A stretch of DNA of 6,173 nt from Oligoflexales bacterium (GTDB lineage Bacteria; Bdellovibrionota; Oligoflexia; Oligoflexales; Oligoflexaceae): the NCBI GenBank assembly GCA_015232735.1, contig JADFZC010000160.1, positions 1-6,173 on the forward strand. Direction: 5' to 3'. The position numbers were made by a program, and so were the translations under genes. The notes under the pieces were generated by a model. The model searched no databases. It saw only the letters and a program-made list of their open reading frames with translations, and had not been told where the DNA came from. Below are positions 1-5,150 of this stretch, piece by piece; the stretch's first letter is position 1, and the number at the start of each line of letters is the position of its first letter.

Positions 1-262
1 ATAATGCGTAATTTTGAAAGACGAATCCAACCTTCCTCTGACTCAAACTCCATGAAGCAACATCCTCTGCATCAAAAAAAACCCTGCCCCTGTCGGGAAC
101 CTCAAGCCCGGCTATGATTCTTAAAAGCGTGGTTTTGCCGCATCCTGACGGGCCGAGAAGCGAAACGAGACTGCCGGCGCCAATATCAAGGCATAGGCCA
201 GAGAGAACATCATGCTGACCAAATCGTTTCGAAATGTTGTGAAGGGAGATGTTTATAGCCAA
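1..262 (-). CDS. cysA: Sulfate/thiosulfate ABC transporter ATP-binding protein CysA, N-terminal part (cut by window edge)
   Basis: This is the cytoplasmic ATPase that powers sulfate import through CysT/CysW. I translated the minus strand by hand from a TTG codon at 262-260; it begins MAINISLHNISKRFGQ and stays open to base 1, giving 87 residues. The Walker A motif GPSGCGKTT lies at residues 37-45, and the Q-loop glutamine is Q83 in FQNYAL, both typical of CysA/PotA-type ABC ATPases. The signature LSGGQ, Walker B and regulatory domain would lie beyond the window, since the family is usually about 330-360 residues. The TTG start is chosen because the cysW stop codon (280-278) is in the same frame, no ATG or GTG lies between, and GGAGAAG sits just upstream. 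It is the last visible gene of the operon, 15 bp after cysW. The family assignment is firm; sulfate specificity comes from the neighbours. Confidence 0.93.
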   Translation of the reverse strand, partial: MAINISLHNISKRFGQHDVLSGLCLDIGAGSLVSLLGPSGCGKTTLLRIIAGLEVPDRGRVFFDAEDVASWSLSQRKVGFVFQNYAL

Positions 263-265
263 ATT

Positions 266-272
266 CTTCTCC
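266..272 (-). promoter_or_regulatory. Ribosome binding site deciding the TTG start of cysA
   Basis: Minus-strand GGAGAAG lies in the 15-bp gap between the cysW stop and the TTG at 262. GGAG is separated from TTG by six bases. It supports a non-ATG start, because the frame is closed upstream by the cysW stop and offers no ATG or GTG. Confidence 0.65.
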
Positions 273-277
273 AGGGA

Positions 278-1183
278 TTAGAAGTCACAGCCGGTTGCAC
301 GGGCGGCTTTATCGCGGTGTTCAAAGAATAGTTTTAATCCAAGTGTAATCAACGAAAATATTGAAAGAACTGATGCTACGCTGTAAGCTGAAACGAACTG
401 GTATTCATTATACAGTATTTCTATGTGAAGAGGCAGGGTATTGGTCATCCCTCTGATATGCCCTGATACCACCGAAACGGCCCCAAACTCCCCCATGGCC
501 CTTGCCGAACATAGCATAACTCCATGCAGGAGCCCCCATTTGATGTTGGGAAGTGTTACATGCCAGAAGGTTCGGAGACCGCAGGCCCCAAGCATTGCAG
601 CAGCTTCCTCATCATGAGTGCCCTGAGCCTCCATAAGCGGCAGCAGTCCGCGCACGACCAGCGGGAAGGTTATGAAAATCGTGACCAGTATCATTCCGGG
701 CATGGCAAAGATAATTTTAATTCCGCGGCTGTAAAAAAAATCCCCCCAGAAACCCTGGTGTCCAAAGAGAAGCAGATAGGTCAATCCCACAACAACAGGC
801 GATATTGATGATGGCAGATCTATCAGAGTTATAAGAAGACGCCTTCCCCTGAAACGAAATTTGCTGATCGACCACGCTGCGGTAATTCCGAAGAGGGTGT
901 TGAGAGGCACGACAACAACGAGGATTGCAAGCGACAGATATAGCGCGGAAACAGCTTCCTTGTCGATTATTGCTGTCATATATTTCAGGGGGCCGTGGCG
1001 AAAGGCTTCGATAAAGACAATGAGAAGCGGCATCAGCAAAAACAATGTGAAGAAGGCAAGTGCCGGAAGAATGAGTATCCATTTGGCCCAGTTAACCTGA
1101 AGGGTGCTTTTGGATTGTTGCCGGCAACCTTCAATCATGCTGTCATCATCGATCCAGTCCAGGGTTTTTACTGCGGTATTCAT
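278..1183 (-). CDS. cysW: Sulfate ABC transporter permease CysW
   Basis: This is the second inner-membrane permease of the sulfate/thiosulfate importer and pairs with CysT to form the channel. The chosen start gives 301 residues (MNTAVKTLDW...). A roughly 30-residue polar N-terminus precedes the first membrane segment (about 34-59); further segments lie near 78-104, 117-140, 158-181, 214-240 and 264-287. The cytoplasmic EAA loop that docks on CysA is at about 185-214 (EAQG...EEAAAMLGA...LPN). The frame is open upstream to an ATG at 1261, but that start would overlap cysT by 82 bp. The ATG at 1183 has AAGGAG eight bases upstream and forms an ATGA overlap with the cysT stop, the usual sign of translational coupling. 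The gene contains adjacent G6 and T8 tracts (plus-strand 733-747). CysW rather than CysT is inferred from gene order and sequence. Confidence 0.93.
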   Translation of the reverse strand: MNTAVKTLDWIDDDSMIEGCRQQSKSTLQVNWAKWILILPALAFFTLFLLMPLLIVFIEAFRHGPLKYMTAIIDKEAVSALYLSLAILVVVVPLNTLFGITAAWSISKFRFRGRRLLITLIDLPSSISPVVVGLTYLLLFGHQGFWGDFFYSRGIKIIFAMPGMILVTIFITFPLVVRGLLPLMEAQGTHDEEAAAMLGACGLRTFWHVTLPNIKWGLLHGVMLCSARAMGEFGAVSVVSGHIRGMTNTLPLHIEILYNEYQFVSAYSVASVLSIFSLITLGLKLFFEHRDKAARATGCDF

Positions 1184-2025
1184 GCGCTTTTCTCCTTCGC
1201 GCTCTGCCTTCTCGACAGGTACTGAAGGCTGTTTACGATGAGAAGAATGGCAAATGAACATATGAGCAGAACCGATGCAATTGCGGTCGCGCCCATGTAG
1301 TCATATTGTTCAAGCTTGGTTATGATCATAAGCGGTGCTATTTCCGATATCATGGGAATATTTCCAGCTATGAATATAACAGATCCATATTCCCCGACTC
1401 CCCTTGCAAAAGCCAGTGCCAGTCCGGTGAGAAGAGCGGGGATAAGCGAGGGAAAGATAACGTGGAGAAAGATTTTGAAACGCCCAGCCCCCAGTGTTGC
1501 CGCCACATCTTCAAGATTTCGGTCAAAATTGTAGAGTACAGGCTGTATGGTCCTGACCTGGAAGGGAATACCTATGAAAATAAGGGCGACAAGGATTCCG
1601 AGAGGGGTGAAAGCCACTTTAATTCCTGCCATCGTCAGATATTTTCCTATCAATCCATGTTCGGTATACAGCGCCGTCAGCGCAAGTCCTGCAACGGCGG
1701 TCGGAAGGGCGAATGGAAGATCAATAAGAGCATCGACAAATTTACGTCCCGGGAATCTGTAACGGACAGTAACCCACGCAAGAAGAAGGCCAAAAATCGA
1801 ATTAATGACAGCGGCGAGGGACGCCATCCCAAAGCTGAGTTTGTATGATTGAACTATTCTTGGTGTTGTTGCGGCTGTCCAAAGCTGCTGGACACTGAAA
1901 GTTGATGTTTTGATGCATAACGCCAAGAGGGGCAGAAGGACAATTATACTGAGGTAAAGCACCGAGAATCCCATCGTGAGGGAAAACCCTGGAATTGCCT
2001 TCGTCCTTGTTCCCATAATTACCAT
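1180..2025 (-). CDS. cysT: Sulfate ABC transporter permease CysT (CysU)
   Basis: This is the first permease subunit of the sulfate/thiosulfate importer, an integral inner-membrane protein of 281 residues, close to the usual 275-285. Hydrophobic segments lie at about 17-38, 62-85, 100-120, 139-160, 195-222 and 247-269, matching the six-helix binding-protein-dependent permease fold. The EAA loop contacting CysA is at about 171-200 (LEDVAATLGAG...FPSLIPALLTG). The conserved stretches RYRFPGRK, DLPFALPTAVAGL and RGVGEYGSVIFIAGN are typical of CysT. The gene begins three bases after the sbp stop and its TGA overlaps the cysW ATG, so it sits inside one transcript. The start is not fully settled: the ATG at 2025 has almost no space for a Shine-Dalgarno, whereas the ATG at 2016 (residue 4) has AGG 11 bases upstream. 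The difference is only three residues. Confidence 0.94.
   Translation of the reverse strand: MVIMGTRTKAIPGFSLTMGFSVLYLSIIVLLPLLALCIKTSTFSVQQLWTAATTPRIVQSYKLSFGMASLAAVINSIFGLLLAWVTVRYRFPGRKFVDALIDLPFALPTAVAGLALTALYTEHGLIGKYLTMAGIKVAFTPLGILVALIFIGIPFQVRTIQPVLYNFDRNLEDVAATLGAGRFKIFLHVIFPSLIPALLTGLALAFARGVGEYGSVIFIAGNIPMISEIAPLMIITKLEQYDYMGATAIASVLLICSFAILLIVNSLQYLSRRQSAKEKSA
1192..1197 (-). promoter_or_regulatory. Ribosome binding site fixing the cysW start
   Basis: Minus-strand AAGGAG lies within the last codons of cysT, eight bases before the ATG at 1183. It favours this start over the in-frame upstream ATG at 1261 and supports coupled translation of cysT and cysW. Confidence 0.7.
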
Positions 2026-2028
2026 TGC

Positions 2029-3030
2029 CTATCTGTTTTTAATAAAAATCTTGTCAAAGGTCCCACCGTCGTCAAAGTGTGTCTTTTGAGCCTTGTTCCA
2101 GCCGCCAAATACATCATCGATGGAGAATAGTTCCATCCTGGAAAAGCTTGAGGCATATTTTTGCATAATTTTTTGGGAACGAGGCCTGTAGTGATATTTG
2201 GCGATAATCTCCTGCGCCTCATCACTGTATAGATATTTAAGGTAGGCTTCGGCCTCCTGCCTGGTTCCCTTTTTATCCACCACCTTGTCGACTACCGATA
2301 CAGCCGGCTCCGCCAGGATTGAAATGGACGGCGACACAATCGCGAAACGTTCCGCTCCAAATTCCTTAATGACCATATATGCCTCATTTTCCCATGTTAT
2401 CAGTGCATCTCCGATTCCACGTTCAGCGAAAGTCGTTGTCGCCCCGCGTGATCCTGAATCGAGGACCTTCACATTTTTAAAAAGTCTTCCCACAAACTCC
2501 AATGCCTTTGCCTCGCTGCCCCCGGGTTTTTTAAGGTTGTAGCCCCATGCCGCAAGATAGATCAGCCGTGCCACTCCCGATGTCTTCGGATTTGGTACGA
2601 TGACGCCCACATCATCCCTTACAAGGTCCTGCCAGTCATTGATATTCTTTGGATTGCCCTTGCGGACCAGAAAGACGACTGTGGAAGTGAAGGGAGCCGA
2701 ATTGTTCGGCAGCTGTTTTTGCCAGTCAGCCTTTATTATGTTTTTTCCTGCAATGGCATCTATGTCATAGGCGATTGCAAGCGTTACGACATCAGCTTCA
2801 AGGCCATCGATGACCGCGCGCGCCTGTTTGCCCGACCCTCCATGTGACTGGTGGATGACAAGCGGCTCGAGGCTTTTCTTTTGCCAGTGTTGAAGAAAGC
2901 TGGCGTTGACCTCCTGAAATACCTCCCTTGTGGGATCGTATGAAACATTTAGGAGTTCCTTGCCGGCAGAAGTTTCAGTAGTCCCGGCGCAAAAGGCAAG
3001 GCATGCGGCAAACTTGATCAATCTACTCAT
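2029..3030 (-). CDS. sbp: Periplasmic sulfate-binding protein
   Basis: This is the high-affinity periplasmic receptor that delivers sulfate (or thiosulfate) to CysT/CysW. From the chosen start it has 333 residues, the normal family size. The N-terminus [16 protein letters not shown] is a short Sec signal, probably cleaved near residues 20-24; no good lipobox is seen. Family motifs are SHGGSGKQ (62-69), [14 protein letters not shown] (80-93), NPKTSGVAR (147-155, matching the prokaryotic sulfate-binding signature) and [15 protein letters not shown] (309-323) near the C-terminus. An in-frame ATG at 3048 would add MGTGIN, but ATG 3030 has GGGA five bases upstream, gives a better signal peptide, and lies downstream of the start expected from the TATAAT box at 3055-3050. 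It heads the sbp-cysT-cysW-cysA operon. It could be named cysP if thiosulfate is preferred; sequence alone does not decide. Confidence 0.94.
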   Translation of the reverse strand: MSRLIKFAACLAFCAGTTETSAGKELLNVSYDPTREVFQEVNASFLQHWQKKSLEPLVIHQSHGGSGKQARAVIDGLEADVVTLAIAYDIDAIAGKNIIKADWQKQLPNNSAPFTSTVVFLVRKGNPKNINDWQDLVRDDVGVIVPNPKTSGVARLIYLAAWGYNLKKPGGSEAKALEFVGRLFKNVKVLDSGSRGATTTFAERGIGDALITWENEAYMVIKEFGAERFAIVSPSISILAEPAVSVVDKVVDKKGTRQEAEAYLKYLYSDEAQEIIAKYHYRPRSQKIMQKYASSFSRMELFSIDDVFGGWNKAQKTHFDDGGTFDKIFIKNR

Positions 3031-3049
3031 ATTTATCCCGGTTCCCATG

Positions 3050-3055
3050 ATTATA
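3050..3055 (-). promoter_or_regulatory. Candidate -10 box of the sulfate transporter operon
   Basis: The minus strand reads TATAAT, a perfect sigma70 -10 hexamer, 20 bases before the sbp ATG at 3030. At 17-bp spacing the -35 position reads AAGGCG, nothing like TTGACA, and no TG extends the -10. If real, the promoter would start transcription near 3043 and probably needs an activator. The inverted repeat at 3087-3117 lies just upstream, in activator position. This is inferred from sequence match only. Confidence 0.45.
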
Positions 3056-3086
3056 CTTTCACTTTAAAATTTCGCCTTGATTCAGC

Positions 3087-3117
3087 CCTTCGCCGGCATA
3101 GCCTGGCCAGGCGAAGG
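3087..3117. repeat. Inverted repeat between rrf2 and sbp (candidate operator or RNA hairpin)
   Basis: CCTTCGCC at 3087-3094 is perfectly complementary to GGCGAAGG at 3110-3117. As RNA from the minus strand it can extend by GGC/GCC after one bulged T, giving an 11-bp stem and an eight-base loop. It begins 20 bp past the rrf2 stop and is centred about 58 bp upstream of the predicted sbp transcription start. No T-run follows it directly, so it is a poor intrinsic terminator. A third copy of TTCGCC occurs at 3071-3076. It may be an operator, a 3'-end processing hairpin, or both. Confidence 0.55.
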
Positions 3118-3136
3118 ATCTATTGCTGAAAAGGTG

Positions 3137-3538
3137 TCAAGTCACATCGGCGATAGTTGCGTGTTCAAGTTTTTTTGCGACGTAGTCGCGGATATTCTTA
3201 AAAACCTTTATCAGTTTTATCTCATGTTCTATAGGCGTGGATTCGTAAAAATAGTAACTTACGGAATCCGTTGGCGCCAACGCCCCATCAAAAAGGCGAA
3301 CGATTTCCGCGATGGAGATATCCTTTGCGGATTTTGCCAGACGGTATCCCCCTGTTTGGCCTTTGGTCGTTTTTACAAAGCCGCTGCCCTTCAGGACAAA
3401 AAATATCTGCTGCAAGAACTTTTGCGGGATTTCCTGCTGCTCTGCGATCTCCCTGCTTGTTATATTTGCTTTGTCCTTGTGCCTTGCCAAATAAATCAAT
3501 GCTAAAAGAGCGTATTCGCTTTTTGCGGTGAGCTTCAT
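3137..3538 (-). CDS. Rrf2-family transcriptional regulator without Fe-S cysteines (CymR-like)
   Basis: This is a DNA-binding dimeric repressor/activator of 133 residues. The start MKLTAKSEYALLALIYLA is the canonical Rrf2 N-terminus. A winged helix-turn-helix follows: TSREIAEQQEIPQKFLQQIFFVLKGSG at about 27-53 and the wing TTKGQTGGYRLA at 57-68. The region after residue 85 (LAPTDSVSYYFYES) occupies the place where IscR, NsrR and RsrR carry [Fe-S] ligands, but there is no cysteine anywhere in the protein, so it cannot bind a cluster in the usual way. CymR, the cysteine-metabolism regulator of Bacillus, is also cysteine-free. Position directly upstream of and co-directional with the sulfate operon supports a sulfur-status role; this is inference. 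GGGGGTG lies just before the ATG. The upstream region has a palindrome and direct repeats suitable for autoregulation. Confidence 0.9.
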   Translation of the reverse strand: MKLTAKSEYALLALIYLARHKDKANITSREIAEQQEIPQKFLQQIFFVLKGSGFVKTTKGQTGGYRLAKSAKDISIAEIVRLFDGALAPTDSVSYYFYESTPIEHEIKLIKVFKNIRDYVAKKLEHATIADVT

Positions 3539-3553
3539 AACACCCCCAGCGTA

Positions 3554-3586
3554 AATTAATAGTATACTAAAATGATATAATTAATA
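3554..3586 (-). promoter_or_regulatory. AT-rich promoter/operator region of the Rrf2 gene
   Basis: Upstream of the regulator the DNA is very AT-rich. It holds a perfect 10-bp palindrome TAGTATACTA (3560-3569), which contains TATACT, a -10-like hexamer, and a direct repeat, minus-strand TATTAATT at 3586-3579 and 3561-3554 (25-bp period). No good -35 pairs with TATACT; an alternative is TTGCAT upstream with a TATTAA -10 at 17-bp spacing. A palindrome over the promoter core fits Rrf2 autorepression, but the operator is not proven and it does not match the IscR type 1 consensus. Confidence 0.4.
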
Positions 3587-3645
3587 AACATTGTTTTGAA
3601 TTAATGCAAGGTCTTTCACAGGGCTGCGGCTTTTTATTCGAATTG

Positions 3646-4953
3646 CTATTTGATACCACCATATTCCAAATAATCTACCGCATATAGAGGCAGGTTTAAT
3701 AACCAGTCTTCTTTTTTATAATCAGCCATAGATGCCCTGATCGCCAGCCTTGGCTTGAATTTTTCATAATAGGTCTTCAAACTCTTGGCCTTTAAATTCG
3801 TTTCGGCCTTAACTTCGATTGGGATAATCATATTGCCATTATCAGTTACAAAATCAATTTCCGCGTTGCCGCGGTCATTTGTCCAGTAATAGGTTTGCCA
3901 TCCTTCAATTGTTTTTAATTGCTGCAATATATATTGCTCGGTGAGCGCACCTTTGAATTCCTTAAAAACCTCATTGCCATCCAATAACGTGCTTTGATTG
4001 AGATGTGTAATGCAGGAAAGCAGCCCCACATCAAGCAAAAACAACTTGAAAGCCTTTAAATCCTCGTATGCCTGCAGTGGCACACTTGGTGCCGTCACGC
4101 GATGGACTTTATGGATCAGGCCGCAATCGGTCAACCAAAGCAAAGCCAGCTCATATTCTTTCGCCCTTGCACCTTCCTTGATAAGTCCATATACAAATTT
4201 TTTATTTTCTTTCGCCAGCTGCGCAGGGATGCTATTCCAAATCATCCGGATTCTGGGGATGATTTCATAAGGTGCGTGTTTGGAAAAGTCCTGTTCATAG
4301 GCCATTAAAATATGCTGCTGAATTTTCCGAATCTCGTTAAAATCCCGGTTTTCGGTAAAACGAAGTACTGCTTCCGGCATTCCGCCAATGAAATAATAAT
4401 ATTTAAGCAGATCAATAAATGTTTGTTTGAATGTGGCCATCATATCAAAGTCACCATTCTTGATCAGGTTCAAATATTGTTCATTGCCCATAGCGATCAT
4501 GAATTCGGAAAAACTGAGTGGGTATAAATTCAAAAACTCGACCTTGCCAACGGGAAAAGATGTACCCTGGTGAAGTGCCACGCCAAGCAGTGAACCAGCG
4601 CAAATAATCTGATACTCCGGAGCTGTCTCATTGAAGTATTTTAAAGAGGTCAAAGCTTGCGGAATCTCCTGTATCTCATCAAAAATAATCAAGGTGTTTG
4701 CAGGATCAATCTTTTCACCGCAGTAGAGTTCAAGTCCGATAACAAGGCGTTTTGCATCCATTTCGGATAAAAACAGCTGTTTCATCCGTTGATTGTTGTC
4801 AAAGCTAACATATACTGTCTTTTCAAAAGCAAGTCTGCCAAACTCCCGCATGAGCCAGGTTTTCCCCACTTGTCGTGCTCCACGAATAATAAGTGGCTTT
4901 TTCTTCAGTTTTTCTTTCCACTTGTATAGTTCTTCCATGGCTGTTCTGTACAC
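3646..4953 (-). CDS. AAA_14/DUF4143 family ATPase with nuclease-like C-terminal domain
   Basis: This is a P-loop ATPase of a widespread but poorly understood family; no cellular role can be assigned. With the GTG start it has 435 residues, typical length. The AAA_14 domain (about 18-150) has Walker A GARQVGKT (25-32), Walker B LIIFDE (88-93), a sensor-like AGSLLGV (119-125) and YPLSFSEF (144-151). GGMPEAV (190-196) leads into DUF4143. Near the C-terminus AEID (364-367) and IEVK (379-382) resemble the PD-(D/E)XK nuclease core with acidic residues and lysine intact. GTG at 4953 is preferred because GGAGG stands five bases upstream and the resulting MYRTAMEELYKWKE start is family-like; an ATG at 4965 in frame lacks a ribosome site and adds four residues. 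It has its own promoter, several AT-rich stretches and no link to its neighbours, suggesting acquired accessory DNA. Confidence 0.92.
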   Translation of the reverse strand: MYRTAMEELYKWKEKLKKKPLIIRGARQVGKTWLMREFGRLAFEKTVYVSFDNNQRMKQLFLSEMDAKRLVIGLELYCGEKIDPANTLIIFDEIQEIPQALTSLKYFNETAPEYQIICAGSLLGVALHQGTSFPVGKVEFLNLYPLSFSEFMIAMGNEQYLNLIKNGDFDMMATFKQTFIDLLKYYYFIGGMPEAVLRFTENRDFNEIRKIQQHILMAYEQDFSKHAPYEIIPRIRMIWNSIPAQLAKENKKFVYGLIKEGARAKEYELALLWLTDCGLIHKVHRVTAPSVPLQAYEDLKAFKLFLLDVGLLSCITHLNQSTLLDGNEVFKEFKGALTEQYILQQLKTIEGWQTYYWTNDRGNAEIDFVTDNGNMIIPIEVKAETNLKAKSLKTYYEKFKPRLAIRASMADYKKEDWLLNLPLYAVDYLEYGGIK

Positions 4954-4958
4954 ACAAT

Positions 4959-4963
4959 CCTCC
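4959..4963 (-). promoter_or_regulatory. Ribosome binding site selecting the GTG start of the DUF4143 ATPase
   Basis: Minus-strand GGAGG lies five bases before GTG at 4953. It overlaps the upstream in-frame ATG at 4965-4963, which itself has only weak purine sequence before it. The arrangement points to GTG as the real start. Confidence 0.65.
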
Positions 4964-4965
4964 AT

Positions 4966-5150
4966 TCTTTTAGAGGTTTGACAACGTTTGAGACAGATAT
5001 TACAACCATATTATGGTGAAATATTACACTTTTTACAACGAATATTTGTTATTCTATGTGCTGAATTCCTGGCGCAACGAGGCTGGTTCAAACCAGGGAA
5101 GTCCGCATTAATCCAATATTGTCATATCGGTCAGCAAGATCTGAAGTCTT
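4966..5150. other. Intergenic gap between symporter and DUF4143 ATPase
   Basis: This 185-bp stretch contains the ATPase promoter in its AT-rich half. The symporter-proximal half holds a short imperfect hairpin, CTGGT/ACCAG around plus-strand 5083-5096, without a T-run. Both strands are open across much of it (minus 5121-5014 for 36 codons with no ATG; plus 4988-5194 for 68 codons), yet neither frame has a convincing start or a recognised product. It is treated as non-coding. Confidence 0.4.
5010..5038 (-). promoter_or_regulatory. Sigma70-type promoter upstream of the DUF4143 ATPase
   Basis: Minus-strand TTGTAA at 5038-5033 (four of six matches to TTGACA) is followed after exactly 17 bp by CATAAT at 5015-5010 (five of six matches to TATAAT). 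Transcription would start near 5003, giving a leader of about 50 bases before GTG 4953. It makes the ATPase an independent transcription unit rather than a continuation of the symporter gene. Confidence 0.5.

Noticed and set aside
1184..1261. Upstream ATG at 1261 as the cysW start
   Set aside because: It would overlap cysT by 82 bp; the ATG at 1183 has a proper ribosome site and the standard ATGA overlap.
1306..1848. Long open frame of 180 codons on the plus strand opposite cysT
   Set aside because: It lies wholly antisense to a well-conserved permease, has a low-complexity polar translation and no family resemblance; it is a shadow of the real gene.
3087..3117. Intrinsic terminator for rrf2
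   Set aside because: The stem is good, but the bases directly after it on the minus strand are GCTGAATC, with no run of T.
5083..5096. Possible tRNA T-arm, CTGGTTCAAACCAG on the plus strand
   Set aside because: The stem does not fit a standard T-stem/T-loop, and no acceptor, anticodon arm or D arm lies around it; it is only a short hairpin.
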